64,000 bases of DNA from Caryophanales bacterium UBA6768. GTDB taxonomy: Bacteria; Bacillota; Bacilli; Bacillales_D; Amphibacillaceae. The position numbers were made by a program, and so were the translations under genes. Below are positions 25,721-35,389 of this stretch, piece after piece. The notes under the pieces were generated by a model. It did not search any database. It was not told the origin of the DNA and was given only the letters and a program-made list of their open reading frames with translations. Within the stretch, counting starts at the first letter, position 1. Each line of letters begins with the position of its first letter. The stretch is from contig DKGO01000030.1 of the NCBI GenBank assembly GCA_002453315.1, positions 6,742 to 70,741 on the forward strand. Reading direction: 5' to 3'.

Positions 25721-26611
25721 TTATCTTAAAAAGTCAATTAAAGAAGGTTGAATAATTTTTGCTGTTGCAGACAAAGCGGCACGATGAAGGACTTCCTCTG
25801 TTAACAATTTAGTGACAGCCTCCTCAAAATCTACGCCTTCATTCTTCATCATAATATCCGTAGCTATAATTTCCTGCTGTTCAAGTCGATCGTCGATTAA
25901 TTCCATTCGGTTCATTCGAGCCCCTAGGGATGCCCGATTATCAATGATGGTGTCTAAACTTGCTTTTAGATCTTCAATATTTTCATTAAAGTCGCCACCA
26001 TTTATGAGATGGTCCTTAAAGCTGTCAATACTATTAAAGACATCTTCATTAAATACCCTTCTTGGGTCAACATTTGTTTGCATTTTGATACCTTTAGCTA
26101 CCTCAATTTCAACATGATGATAATCATAATCAGGGTCATTATAACTAAATAATAAAATACCGTCATCATCAAGCGTAATTAGTTTTTCATCGGTATTCGT
26201 TCCGTTAAAAATATAACTCCCACTTACTTGTGTATTCGCCAATTCAATCATTTGAAGTTTTAACTGTTCCACTTCTTCGGCAATACTTTTTCGTTCCGCT
26301 TCTGAATATGTGTCGGATGCTGCTTGAACAGCTAAATAATCCAACCTTTGCATTACTTTTGTTGCCTTATCTAATACATCATCTGAATGATCCATCCATT
26401 TCCATACTTCAGTGGAATTCCGACGATATTGTCCAACTTCGGTTACTTCCGTACGATAGCCAATTCCTTTCATTGCTATCACTGGATCGTCAGAAGGATA
26501 TTGTATCTTTTTTCCAGTATTGATTTGGTTTAAATATTTATTCATTTGTGCTTGGCTTTTGAAAAGGTTTTGTAGCATATTATTTTGCAACATTGATTGG
26601 GTAATTCGCAA
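25721..26611 (-). CDS. flgL: Flagellar hook-filament junction protein FlgL (HAP3)
   Basis: The 296-residue flagellin-like protein starts MRITQSMLQNNMLQNLFKSQ and has the conserved N-terminal coiled coil with YPSDDPVIAM. It ends in a C-terminal helix (LTEEVLHRAALSATAKI). With FlgK it joins hook to filament. The start is TTG 26611, 7 bases after AAGGTG. It lies 11 bases after flgK. Confidence 0.94.
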   Translation of the reverse strand: MRITQSMLQNNMLQNLFKSQAQMNKYLNQINTGKKIQYPSDDPVIAMKGIGYRTEVTEVGQYRRNSTEVWKWMDHSDDVLDKATKVMQRLDYLAVQAASDTYSEAERKSIAEEVEQLKLQMIELANTQVSGSYIFNGTNTDEKLITLDDDGILLFSYNDPDYDYHHVEIEVAKGIKMQTNVDPRRVFNEDVFNSIDSFKDHLINGGDFNENIEDLKASLDTIIDNRASLGARMNRMELIDDRLEQQEIIATDIMMKNEGVDFEEAVTKLLTEEVLHRAALSATAKIIQPSLIDFLR

Positions 26612-26622
26612 TAAATTTCACC

Positions 26623-28182
26623 TTACCTTCCTACTAATCCCATATTATTAATAATTCGATCGAGCATTTCATCAATTGCTGTCATGTTTCTAGCAGCAGC
26701 ATTATATGCATGTTGAAATTTAATTAAATTTGATATCTCTTCATCTAACGAAACTGCACTTACTGATTTTCGTTGATTATCAATTTGTGATTGTAGTGTT
26801 TCAGTGTTACCTTTCATACGATTTGCCTCTTGACCTTCAACACCAAGCTTTCCAATCATAGATGCAAAATATTTACGTACAGAAGTATTGTCTAAGTTAG
26901 CAATTGGTTCATCAAACAGCTCCGCAAGTTTTAATGCATTTTCCCCGTTTCTACTTCCGCCACCTTCTTCTCCGGCAGCAATTAGATTAGTATCTTCAAG
27001 GATTTCTTTGTTTACCGTAATATTTTCCGCAGTCAGTGTACCACTATTGTCACTAGCGACAAAAAACTCTAACCCTTCATTCTGGTTGATGTCTAGACCT
27101 GCTACATGTTGCGCATTAAATACTGTTGCAAATTCCTGGACCATTTTATCTAAATTTTCCATATTCCTAGGGAAAATACCTGCATTATCACCATTTTCAT
27201 CAACATAACCATGTGCGTTAATGAGTCCCGCCAATTTCCCTACGGAAGAAAATAAATCTAATTCCCCATAATCGGAGGGATCATAGCCATCTACTCTAAT
27301 TTCCGTTACCAACCCTGATTGTCCATCTCCTGGTTCAACGGATAGTTCCTTGACAACTCCACTTGAGGCAGGACTATCATTTACATCGGTTAAATCAATT
27401 AAAAAAATCCCGTCCGGTCCAATTCGTTGTCCACTTTCATCAACAATCTCTATGGATGCCAATCCATCAGCGATTTCTAATGCACTTTCACTGCTAGACC
27501 GATAGTGTACCTTAATATTTACTAATTGGGAAAGTTCATCAATTAACAAATCACGATCGTCATATAAATCATTAGCCAATAACCCATGGGGTTCAATTTT
27601 TTGAATTTGTTCATTAATGCCATTTATTCTTCTTATTAATGAATTAATATCGTTGACTGAAGCATCAATTTGACTTTTTAAATCTGACTGAATTGTCTTC
27701 ATACTTTTGGAAATATAATTAAAAGTCTCTGTTAATGCTAATCCCCGTTCTGCAACAACTTCCCTTGCACCGGAGTTATCAGGATTTGCCGAAAGTTCCT
27801 GTAATGATACCCAAAAACGATCTAATGCTATTGATATTCCCGTGTCTGATGGTTCATTTAATAAGTTCTCTAAACGACTAATTGCTTCACTTTGACTATC
27901 CCAATATCCTAAACGACTATTTTCCGAACGGTATTGAGCATCTAAAAACATGTCCCTTATTCGTTGTACAGTACCAATTTCGACACCAGTTCCCAACTGT
28001 CCGGGAAGATTAGGCATAACACGGGATGGTACTGGAAACGGAGTTGTTGCTTTAAAATCAACCCTTTGTCTCGTGTACCCTTCTGTATTCGCATTAGAGA
28101 TATTATGACCCGTAGTATGTAAACCGCCTTGTTGTGCAAATAATGCCTTTTTGGCCATTTCAATTCCTTGGAAAGTACTCAT
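26623..28182 (-). CDS. flgK: Flagellar hook-associated protein FlgK (HAP1)
   Basis: The 519-residue protein starts MSTFQGIEMAKKALFAQQGG with LHTTGHNISNANTEGYTRQR, the conserved rod/hook/HAP N-terminus. It ends with a helix containing DEEISNLIKFQHAYNAAARN. It forms the first hook-filament junction layer. It follows flgN and precedes flgL in one operon. Confidence 0.96.
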   Translation of the reverse strand: MSTFQGIEMAKKALFAQQGGLHTTGHNISNANTEGYTRQRVDFKATTPFPVPSRVMPNLPGQLGTGVEIGTVQRIRDMFLDAQYRSENSRLGYWDSQSEAISRLENLLNEPSDTGISIALDRFWVSLQELSANPDNSGAREVVAERGLALTETFNYISKSMKTIQSDLKSQIDASVNDINSLIRRINGINEQIQKIEPHGLLANDLYDDRDLLIDELSQLVNIKVHYRSSSESALEIADGLASIEIVDESGQRIGPDGIFLIDLTDVNDSPASSGVVKELSVEPGDGQSGLVTEIRVDGYDPSDYGELDLFSSVGKLAGLINAHGYVDENGDNAGIFPRNMENLDKMVQEFATVFNAQHVAGLDINQNEGLEFFVASDNSGTLTAENITVNKEILEDTNLIAAGEEGGGSRNGENALKLAELFDEPIANLDNTSVRKYFASMIGKLGVEGQEANRMKGNTETLQSQIDNQRKSVSAVSLDEEISNLIKFQHAYNAAARNMTAIDEMLDRIINNMGLVGR

Positions 28183-28230
28183 CGTTTATCCTCATTTCGT
28201 TCCATTGGTTTAAAAATAGTGTATTAGCTT

Positions 28231-28734
28231 TTATGCTTTAGAATCAAATATCGAGCGTTTTTTTGAAGTTCCCTCTGATAACCGATCATTGTAATTATAA
28301 TTTTTTGATGAAGGTTCAAGAATATCTAATGAAGTCTGGACAAATTGCATCGACTGTTTTAATAAGTCTTCATTTAACTGTTCAACTGCCCTAAGTTGTA
28401 CAATTACCTCAATTAATTGGATAACGTGTTGTTCAAGATTTCTTTTATCATCTTCATTTTGTAAATGATGGAGCAATTGTGAAATCGTCTTTTCACTTAG
28501 TACGATTCCGTTCCCGGAAATGTAGTCATCGATTACTTTTTGTCTTCTTGATTCTAATTGTTCTGTCTTTTGAATAGATTGACGTTCTTTATTTAATAAA
28601 TTCGACAATTCTTCCATGTCGTTGTTTTTAATGTAGGATAATTTCTGTTCAGATATAGCTAACAGTTGCCTATGTGCCTCTGTTAATTGGCCCATTATGT
28701 CAGTAATCGGTTGAATAGAAATAGAAATGTTCAT
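28231..28734 (-). CDS. flgN: FlgN-type export chaperone
   Basis: The 167-residue helical protein belongs to the FlgN family: IMGQLTEAHRQLLAISEQKL, LSNLLNKERQSIQKTEQLES and a long helical C-terminal part. FlgN binds FlgK and FlgL before export. It starts 6 bases after the flgM stop and is certainly co-transcribed with it. Confidence 0.9.
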   Translation of the reverse strand: MNISISIQPITDIMGQLTEAHRQLLAISEQKLSYIKNNDMEELSNLLNKERQSIQKTEQLESRRQKVIDDYISGNGIVLSEKTISQLLHHLQNEDDKRNLEQHVIQLIEVIVQLRAVEQLNEDLLKQSMQFVQTSLDILEPSSKNYNYNDRLSEGTSKKRSIFDSKA

Positions 28735-28740
28735 TACCTC

Positions 28741-29013
28741 CTAGTAAAGTCGATTAGACCATACTTTCATCATCTTACTTGCCGTTTTGGCATAATCAAT
28801 TGTGTATTCACCTGATTGGACTCGTTCCTTTATTTCTTCAACCATTTTTGCTCTCTTCCCATCACGAATGCCTTCGTTATCTTGTAATTTAAGTGCCTCT
28901 TTAGAAATATCTAATCGATCAGATTGATTTGTTTGTTTTTTAGATGTATTTTGTTGCTGTAATTGTTTGCTATAAGCATTGAATAAAGGATTCGAACCTT
29001 GAATCTTCATCAC
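28741..29013 (-). CDS. flgM: Anti-sigma-D factor FlgM
   Basis: The 90-residue protein ends in the FlgM sigma-binding helix region: RLDISKEALKLQDNEGIRDG, then KMVEEIKERVQSGEYTID. FlgM holds sigma-D inactive until the hook is complete. A sigma-D promoter directly upstream makes a feedback loop, as in B. subtilis. Confidence 0.94.
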   Translation of the reverse strand: MMKIQGSNPLFNAYSKQLQQQNTSKKQTNQSDRLDISKEALKLQDNEGIRDGKRAKMVEEIKERVQSGEYTIDYAKTASKMMKVWSNRLY

Positions 29014-29065
29014 TTACTCACTCCATTTTTCTATTTAAGTCTCCATATAAAACATTCTACTTCTT

Positions 29066-29091
29066 ATATCGGATTCATTTTAGACTTTTTA
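29066..29091 (-). promoter_or_regulatory. Sigma-D promoter of the flgM operon
   Basis: On the minus strand TAAA (29091-29088), 14 bases and TCCGATAT (29073-29066) match the sigma-D consensus in 11 of 12 positions. The expected start is about 45 bases before the flgM ATG. Confidence 0.8.
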
Positions 29092-29096
29092 AAGGG

Positions 29097-29528
29097 TTAA
29101 TCATTTTTCCTTTTTGTATCATTCTTTTTAAAAGAATAGTAGACTGATTGTTTTTCGGAAAGTTCCCTTTCTTGCCTTATTTCCTCCAAGGACTCAAACA
29201 TTTTCATCTTCCTTTTAATCCCATCGGAGCAGTTATCACACAATGTACCTTCAATAATTTCTGTCCCACAAGATTCACAAGGATAGGTTAAATTAGGAAA
29301 GTTATGGGATCGTAACCGTTTTTGCTTGATAAATTTTATAATTAATTCTTTTTTCACATTGGTAGCCTCGACTATTTCATCAAGTGTTGCCTCGCGATTT
29401 TTTCGTTGTTTTAAAAAATCATACACTGTATTAAAAGCCTTCTCTTCTTCTCGGAAACAATCATGGCAAATATCGCGGAATGTTTTAGTAAAAACCTTCC
29501 CACAAACTGTACAATTGTCTAACCTCAT
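29097..29528 (-). CDS. yvyF: YvyF-type zinc-finger protein of the flagellar operon
   Basis: The 143-residue protein starts MRLDNCTVCGKVFTKTFRDI with CxxC...CxxC and has a helical middle (KQRKNREATLDEIVEATNVK) and a second four-Cys finger (CESCGTEIIEGTLCDNC). Its position between comFC and flgM is that of B. subtilis yvyF. The function is unknown. The ATG at 29528 lies 6 bases after GAGAGGTG; the upstream part of the frame is not conserved-looking. Confidence 0.85.
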   Translation of the reverse strand: MRLDNCTVCGKVFTKTFRDICHDCFREEEKAFNTVYDFLKQRKNREATLDEIVEATNVKKELIIKFIKQKRLRSHNFPNLTYPCESCGTEIIEGTLCDNCSDGIKRKMKMFESLEEIRQERELSEKQSVYYSFKKNDTKRKND

Positions 29529-29587
29529 ATTAAACACCTCTCTTGGAAGCTCTTTTCCAACACTAGCATGGGTATAGTAGATTAGTT

Positions 29588-30274
29588 TTAACCACGAATT
29601 AATGTAAATGAATAGACAAAAGGGCAACCAGATTCCTTTAATAATGTGGCCACATGTCGAATCGTGCTTCCTGTTGTATATATATCATCTATCAAAATAG
29701 CAGATTTGTAAATAGTCTTGTTTAATTTAAACGGATTTCTTGCAAGCAACCTTTCTTTCCTAGTCCTTTTAGACTGTTTTTCATTATGAATCCTCGTCAG
29801 AACATGTTCCTGATGTTGGGATATAAAACTTGCGAGTACCTCAGATTGATTAAACCCTCGCTCGAAAAGTCTTTCATCACTTAAAGGGATTGGAATAACA
29901 ACCTTTGGTTCATTCATTTTTGGAAATATCTGCTTATAATAACTAAGATATTGTTCTTGGAAAATTTCAGCCAACACATAGTCACCTCGATATTTCCATT
30001 TCGTTATAACCTCTTTCATAAAATCATTATACTCATAAATAGAGTAATTCCTTGTTAGGGGATCTTTTTGATGATAAAATTTCTCCCATCTTTCACAATC
30101 ATAACAAATAAACTTCGATGATTCTCGACTACATTTCTGGCACCGATTACCATTCAATGTTTTTAATTGTGACAGACATACATGACATAGTTTTTCTTGG
30201 CGATTTTGATAAAGAAAACTACCCCAATTTGTTTGTGTCACTATTTCCTCATCACACCAAAGACAATACTGCAA
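29588..30274 (-). CDS. comFC: Competence protein ComFC, PRTase-like
   Basis: The 228-residue protein has N-terminal CxxC zinc fingers (CLWCDEE, CHVC, CQKC, CYDC) and a phosphoribosyltransferase-like domain with VVIPIPLSDERLFERGFNQS and the PRPP-loop-like AILIDDIYTTGST. It helps single-strand uptake during transformation in B. subtilis. The start is TTG 30274, 6 bases after AAAGGAGG (30281-30288). It follows comFA by 13 bases; comFB, which lies between them in B. subtilis, is absent. Confidence 0.92.
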   Translation of the reverse strand: MQYCLWCDEEIVTQTNWGSFLYQNRQEKLCHVCLSQLKTLNGNRCQKCSRESSKFICYDCERWEKFYHQKDPLTRNYSIYEYNDFMKEVITKWKYRGDYVLAEIFQEQYLSYYKQIFPKMNEPKVVIPIPLSDERLFERGFNQSEVLASFISQHQEHVLTRIHNEKQSKRTRKERLLARNPFKLNKTIYKSAILIDDIYTTGSTIRHVATLLKESGCPFVYSFTLIRG

Positions 30275-30287
30275 CGTATTCCTCCTT

Positions 30288-31739
30288 TCAATTAAGCTTT
30301 CTACTTCGATCATTCATCATTTGAATCATATGGATAGCCTTAACAATTGCATTCGTCTTTACTTCATGAAAAAACATTACTTCACCATCGGGATCAGTTC
30401 CACTTCTTCCCACCCTACCAGCAATTTGTACAAGTGCCTGTTCATCAAACACGTCATGATTTGCTAGAAAAACGATTACATCTACGGAGGGAAATGTCAC
30501 TCCCCTTTCTAAAATTGTCGTTGTAACTAGACAAAAAATTTCCCTTTGTCTAAATCGTTCGATTTTTTTCTCACGTAAATCGTCTAAACTAGATACACTT
30601 TGGACGGTATCCTTCTTTGTTATAAATTCTCCATCATAAAGAAATTTTTCAACTAATGGGGCAAGTTTCATTGACATTGAAATGGTTGGAACGAAAATAA
30701 GTAATTGTCGACTTTGCTTTTCTCTATTAATAATCCAATCGATAAATTGTTTAGGAAGAAGATCGTTATGTAATTGGTTTTCTAGATGAGGGATTTTTTT
30801 ATTAATAGGGACAGGAAGTGGGCAACCATGGAATCTAACAGGAACAAACACATAATCTAATTGACGACTGCCCATTAGGAACCGATGCTTTTTACGTGGA
30901 GTCGCGGTTAAGTAAATAATCGTATTCTTTCTTTTAACAGCACGTTTGGATGCATAAGGGAGTGATGAATCCTTATGAAATGGGAAGGCATCAATTTCAT
31001 CAATAATCATGAGATCAAATGCTTGTCGATAACGAAGAAGCTGATGCGTAGTTGAAATAATTAATTGAGCAGTCCCATCATTATCCCTACTTCCGCTATA
31101 TAAACCTTGGATAGTAGTATGCTGAAATGCATTTTTAAGTCTTGGCAATAATTCTCTAACGACGTCTGCCCTTGGTGTTGCAATACAGATGCGTTTACCA
31201 AGACCTAGAGCATATTGTAAACCGGGAAATAACATTTCGGTTTTTCCAGAACCGGTAACCGCCCAAATTAACAGCTCTCCACCCTTTTTGATTTTCTCAA
31301 TTATTTTTTCTGATGCATTTTGCTGGCTGTTCGTTAGTTTTCCAGTCCAAGTTAATGGATTATCAAGTGTTAACCATTTGTATGCCGGACCATTCCAATA
31401 ATATAATCGTTCACATTCAAGTACTCTGCCCATATGGATACATTTACGGCAGTAAAAATGAGTCTGTTGACATCTTGAACAAGGAATAGTTGCAAATAGT
31501 GAGGATTTCATATTATTACATCGAAGACACCGTTTTTTTCCAAAGGAGGTATGTTCTATGGTAGGCGTGGATTTAAAAAAGGAGTTTTCTAATAAATAAT
31601 AAAAAAGATCATCAGGAAGTAAAATTTCTGATTTTAATAAATATTTACCACTTAATTGTTTTGCTAAATGACTTAATGATAGCTGTTTATTTTCGGTATT
31701 AATCCTGTCTTTGGGGAGCGGATAGAGGGAACCTCTCAT
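30288..31739 (-). CDS. comFA: Competence DNA translocase ComFA (DEAD-box helicase)
   Basis: The 483-residue protein has a zinc-finger region (CLRCNN, CSRC, CRKC), Walker A GAVTGSGKTEM, a DEID box with AFPF, TATPR, and a C-terminal helicase part ending VQIAGRVGRSG. ComFA is the ATP-driven motor that pulls single-stranded DNA through the ComEC channel. The ATG at 31739 (MRGSLYPLPKD) lies 7 bases after GAGGG and is preferred over an upstream ATG at 31805. Confidence 0.94.
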   Translation of the reverse strand: MRGSLYPLPKDRINTENKQLSLSHLAKQLSGKYLLKSEILLPDDLFYYLLENSFFKSTPTIEHTSFGKKRCLRCNNMKSSLFATIPCSRCQQTHFYCRKCIHMGRVLECERLYYWNGPAYKWLTLDNPLTWTGKLTNSQQNASEKIIEKIKKGGELLIWAVTGSGKTEMLFPGLQYALGLGKRICIATPRADVVRELLPRLKNAFQHTTIQGLYSGSRDNDGTAQLIISTTHQLLRYRQAFDLMIIDEIDAFPFHKDSSLPYASKRAVKRKNTIIYLTATPRKKHRFLMGSRQLDYVFVPVRFHGCPLPVPINKKIPHLENQLHNDLLPKQFIDWIINREKQSRQLLIFVPTISMSMKLAPLVEKFLYDGEFITKKDTVQSVSSLDDLREKKIERFRQREIFCLVTTTILERGVTFPSVDVIVFLANHDVFDEQALVQIAGRVGRSGTDPDGEVMFFHEVKTNAIVKAIHMIQMMNDRSRKLN

Positions 31740-31816
31740 TGAATTTCCCTCGTGTAAGCCCCGTTTAAAATAACTATTAAATAATTTTATTAAATGTCGG
31801 ATCAATTAATAATTCC

Positions 31817-32659
31817 CTATTCTGTGTACCACGATACACCGATGGAATTTTCTCCTAAATGGGTGCCAATAACAGGACCAAAACAGCTAATAATCGTTTC
31901 AACATTTGGATGTTGTTCTAAAAATGCATTTCTTAATTCTTCAGCTGCTTCTTCATTATTTCCATGAATAAATACAGCCTTAACTATTTTTTTCTCTTGT
32001 GCTTCTTCTTCGAGCATTCCCATAATCCGTTTAATTGCCTTTTTTCTTGTTCTCACTTTTTCAAATGGGGTGATGACACCTTCCTCGATATGTAATATCG
32101 GTTTTATATGTAATACACTACCGAGTAGTTTTTGTGCTGAACTTAAACGTCCGCCCTTTTGTAAATTTGTTAGGTCATCTACCATAAAATAAGCACGTGT
32201 TTTATCTTTCATATCATATAAATGGGCAAGAATCTCTTCATCGCTTTTCCCTTGTTGTGCTAATTCACCAGCGGCAATAACAAATAATCCTTGGGGCATG
32301 GCACTTAACTCTGAATCGAATGGATGGATCTTCACATTTTCTACCATATTACCGGCAGATTGTGCAGCACCAAAGGTTCCACTGAATTTACTTGATAAAT
32401 GAATAGATATAATAGCATCAAAATCTTTTGATAGCTTTTCATACAATTCTACAAAAGTCCCAATGGCTGGTTGTGAAGTTGTTGGTAATTCCTTTGCACT
32501 TCTCATTTTTTCATAAAATTCCTCGTTAGTAATGTCTTGATCTTCACGAAAGGATTCATTACCGAATACGACACTTAAGGGAACCGTATAAATATTAAGT
32601 TCCTTTAATAGTGGTTCTGGAATATATGCTGTACTATCTGTTACAATTGCAGTTTTCAT
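31817..32659 (-). CDS. degV: DegV family fatty-acid-binding protein
   Basis: The 280-residue protein starts MKTAIVTDSTAYIPEPLLKE and has the DegV motifs TTSQPAIG and SIHLSSKFSGTFGAAQSA. DegV/FakB proteins bind a fatty acid and present it to a kinase (FakA). The gene lies between degU and comFA as in B. subtilis (yviA). GAGGAG precedes the ATG at 32659 by 10 bases. Confidence 0.9.
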   Translation of the reverse strand: MKTAIVTDSTAYIPEPLLKELNIYTVPLSVVFGNESFREDQDITNEEFYEKMRSAKELPTTSQPAIGTFVELYEKLSKDFDAIISIHLSSKFSGTFGAAQSAGNMVENVKIHPFDSELSAMPQGLFVIAAGELAQQGKSDEEILAHLYDMKDKTRAYFMVDDLTNLQKGGRLSSAQKLLGSVLHIKPILHIEEGVITPFEKVRTRKKAIKRIMGMLEEEAQEKKIVKAVFIHGNNEEAAEELRNAFLEQHPNVETIISCFGPVIGTHLGENSIGVSWYTE

Positions 32660-32673
32660 TTGTTCTATTCTCC

Positions 32674-33372
32674 TCAATCAATATTAAATACTTCAACCCA
32701 GCCATTACGTATAGCCATGACAACAGCTTGGGTGCGATCGTTAACATCCATTTTTTGTAAAATATTACTGACATGATTCTTAACTGTTTTTTCACTAATG
32801 ACTAATGATTCCGAGATTTTACGATTACTTTGCCCTTCTGAGAGGAGCTGTAAAACCTGACACTCCCGATTAGTAAGTAAGTGCAAAGGCTTTCGATACT
32901 CAATAAACCCATCACTATTACCTTGTTGCTCTAATAATCTTCTATACTCTCTAACTAAATTATGGGTAATTTTCGGGTGTAAGTAGGAACCACCCTCAGC
33001 AACAACTTTTATCGCATCAAGTAATGAATCAGTGTCAACCTCTTTTAATAAATAACCTTGTGCACCTGTTTGTAATGCATGTGATACATAATTTTCATCG
33101 TCATGTATCGAGAGTATAATGATTTTTACATCCGGAAAAGCCTCAAGAACTTCCTTTGTAGCTTTAATTCCATTGACACCTGGCATATTAATATCCATTA
33201 ATATAACATCTGGGCGATACTTTTCAACGACACTTTTGGCTTCTGTTCCATCATCCGCATCTGCCACGACTTGAATCGTTGGTTCAATACTTAATATTCT
33301 TTTTACTCCTTCTCTGAATAACTTATGATCATCGATTAATGCTACTTTAATTGTATCCATTGTTTGCACCAT
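32674..33372 (-). CDS. degU: Two-component response regulator DegU
   Basis: The 232-residue NarL/LuxR-type regulator has a receiver domain with Asp60 as phosphoacceptor ([10 protein letters not shown]) and a C-terminal HTH ([20 protein letters not shown]). DegU controls exoenzymes, competence and motility. AGGAG lies 5 bases before the ATG at 33372; a GTG at 33378 overlaps that site. It follows degS by 81 bases. Confidence 0.96.
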   Translation of the reverse strand: MVQTMDTIKVALIDDHKLFREGVKRILSIEPTIQVVADADDGTEAKSVVEKYRPDVILMDINMPGVNGIKATKEVLEAFPDVKIIILSIHDDENYVSHALQTGAQGYLLKEVDTDSLLDAIKVVAEGGSYLHPKITHNLVREYRRLLEQQGNSDGFIEYRKPLHLLTNRECQVLQLLSEGQSNRKISESLVISEKTVKNHVSNILQKMDVNDRTQAVVMAIRNGWVEVFNID

Positions 33373-33453
33373 ATTCACTCCTCTTGAAAGTTATATTTAT
33401 TGTATACATAAGTTGACCTTTTTGCACACAAATATATTTTGTGGCCCTTCTAT

Positions 33454-34608
33454 TCAATCTAATAAATCACTGTTAATTGGGATACTGATTATAATTGTTG
33501 TGCCTTGATTTAATTCAGATTGAATGGATAGTTTTCCCTTTAATAGGTCTACCCTTTCCTTCATACCTGCTAAACCAAAAGAATCAGATTTTTCCTCTAC
33601 TTGTTCAATATTAAATCCGACACCTTCATCTTTTACTATAATGTTAATTTGATTAGGAGAAAATTCCACTTTAACAATAATCTCTTTTGCTTTTGCATGA
33701 TTGATGGCATTTTGAATTGATTCTTGAAGCAATCGGAATATGCCTATTTCATAATTCGAATCTATTTTAGCCTCCTTACCTATAATCTTCAAATGAATCG
33801 GGATATTGGCATATTCTGACATAGAGCTAATATGTTTTTTAACTGTAGGAATTAAACCTAGGTCATCTAAAGCCATTGGCCGCAAATCGTAAATAATTCT
33901 TCTTACTTCCTGTAGTGATTGGCGAATATTTTTACGAATACTATTCATTTCTTTCAAGGCAACGTCAATATTTCCTTCTTTAAATGTATGATCAACAAAT
34001 TCAGATCGTATTAAAATATTGGCTAACATTTGTGCAGGACCATCATGAATTTCCCTGGAAAGTCGTTTACGTTCACTCTCTTGTATTTCAAAAATTTTAA
34101 AGCCTAATTGTTGTTTTTCAGATACTGACTTTAATGCCTTATCGACTTGGGTGAAATCTTGATTAATGTAAGTTAAAATTGCCCCAACTTTTCTTCCGAG
34201 ATTTTCTGCCCGTTCTATCGTTGACGATAATCTTATTAAACGTCTTTCTAAATCATCCCTTTTTTGCCTTAAGGTTCTTTCTTCTTGTTGTACGATAACT
34301 AGTTTTGTTTGTAACTCATAAGCTAAATCATACACTTTTTTTATTTCTTCTTCATTATATCGGTTAAATTCCTTACTTACATTAAGTAGTCGTAATTTAG
34401 ATTTTCTTACTTCCTCTTCTAGCCGATCACTTTCATTGATATATTGTTGAACTAACAATTTGACATTTTCTAACTCATTTTCTAAATATTTATGTTCCTT
34501 TAGGGCACTTTCATTAATATGAAATATTTCGTCCTTACTATTTTCTACAACCTCTTTCATACGATCGATAACTTCTTTTAATGAGAGTTCACTTATTTGA
34601 TTGTTCAT
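33454..34608 (-). CDS. degS: Cytoplasmic sensor histidine kinase DegS
   Basis: The 384-residue protein has no membrane helix. It has an N-terminal coiled-coil sensor region, a HisKA_3 domain with phospho-His188 (KRLSREIHDGPAQM) and a HATPase domain with GVGFNIEQ and FGLAGMKERV. It phosphorylates and dephosphorylates DegU. It is divergent from yvyE, as in B. subtilis. Confidence 0.96.
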   Translation of the reverse strand: MNNQISELSLKEVIDRMKEVVENSKDEIFHINESALKEHKYLENELENVKLLVQQYINESDRLEEEVRKSKLRLLNVSKEFNRYNEEEIKKVYDLAYELQTKLVIVQQEERTLRQKRDDLERRLIRLSSTIERAENLGRKVGAILTYINQDFTQVDKALKSVSEKQQLGFKIFEIQESERKRLSREIHDGPAQMLANILIRSEFVDHTFKEGNIDVALKEMNSIRKNIRQSLQEVRRIIYDLRPMALDDLGLIPTVKKHISSMSEYANIPIHLKIIGKEAKIDSNYEIGIFRLLQESIQNAINHAKAKEIIVKVEFSPNQINIIVKDEGVGFNIEQVEEKSDSFGLAGMKERVDLLKGKLSIQSELNQGTTIIISIPINSDLLD

Positions 34609-34624
34609 TCATTTCACCAACTTA

Positions 34625-34633
34625 TGATATAAT
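34625..34633 (+). promoter_or_regulatory. Extended -10 promoter of yvyE
   Basis: TGATATAAT is an extended -10 (TG-N-TATAAT) 64 bases before the yvyE start. No good -35 was seen, as is common with extended -10 promoters. Confidence 0.45.
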
Positions 34634-34696
34634 TGTGACGACTTAAGACATTAAAATAATCATTTTTATTAAATTTTTATAAGGAGTTCTAGATAA

Positions 34697-35335
34697 ATGA
34701 AATCATCTTATTTTACAGTTAAAAAAACTAGCACTCATGAAATTATCATTCAAAAATCACGATTTATTGGGTTTGTTTATCGTGTATCAACCGAGAAGGA
34801 AGTACAATCTATTATTCAAAAAGTTAAAAAGCAACACCATCAGGCGAATCACCACTGTTATGCATTTGTTATCGGAGAACATAATGAAATCCAGAAAGCC
34901 AATGATGATGGTGAACCAGGTGGTACCGCTGGAATGCCTATATTAAATGTTTTAAAAAATCATGATTTAAAAAACACACTCGTGATTGTGACAAGATATT
35001 TTGGTGGAACTAAATTAGGTGCTGGTGGACTAATCAGAGCATACAGTAAATCGACATCCTTAGCAATACAGTCTGCTGGAATTGTTAAATGTCAGCGAAT
35101 GGAAAGGTGTTCCATTACAATCAATTATACTCTATTTGGTAAAATCGAAAATCATCTTGTTAATTCGGAATATTTAATTGAAAATATCCAATATTCAGAA
35201 AATGTGACCATGATTGTCCTAGTTAAGGTGAATGATGTAGAACGCTTTACGAACGAGATAATAAATATGACTAGCAATCAAATGACCATGCATAAACTTG
35301 GGGAAACTTTTTACGAAAAAGATATGTCACTATAA
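34697..35335 (+). CDS. yvyE: YigZ/IMPACT family protein
   Basis: The 212-residue protein has the IMPACT/YigZ N-terminal domain with KSRFIGFVYRVSTEKE, HHCYAFVIG and GEPGGTAGMPILNVL, and RYFGGTKLGAGGLIRAYS. Its role in bacteria is not settled; eukaryotic IMPACT modulates translation. The GGAG site is 10 bases before the ATG. The position opposite degS is as in B. subtilis. Confidence 0.92.
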   Translation: MKSSYFTVKKTSTHEIIIQKSRFIGFVYRVSTEKEVQSIIQKVKKQHHQANHHCYAFVIGEHNEIQKANDDGEPGGTAGMPILNVLKNHDLKNTLVIVTRYFGGTKLGAGGLIRAYSKSTSLAIQSAGIVKCQRMERCSITINYTLFGKIENHLVNSEYLIENIQYSENVTMIVLVKVNDVERFTNEIINMTSNQMTMHKLGETFYEKDMSL

Positions 35336-35389
35336 TCATTATAAGGTGAAGCGCTTTCTTTATGATTGATAATCATTGTCGATGTTCAC

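Noticed and set aside
28985..29005. GGATTCGAACC resembling a tRNA T-arm
   Set aside because: It lies inside flgM codons and no cloverleaf or acceptor stem surrounds it.
35344..35360. TGAAGCGCTTTC resembling a cre site after yvyE
   Set aside because: One base is missing from the conserved half-site spacing on either strand and it follows a gene end rather than a promoter.
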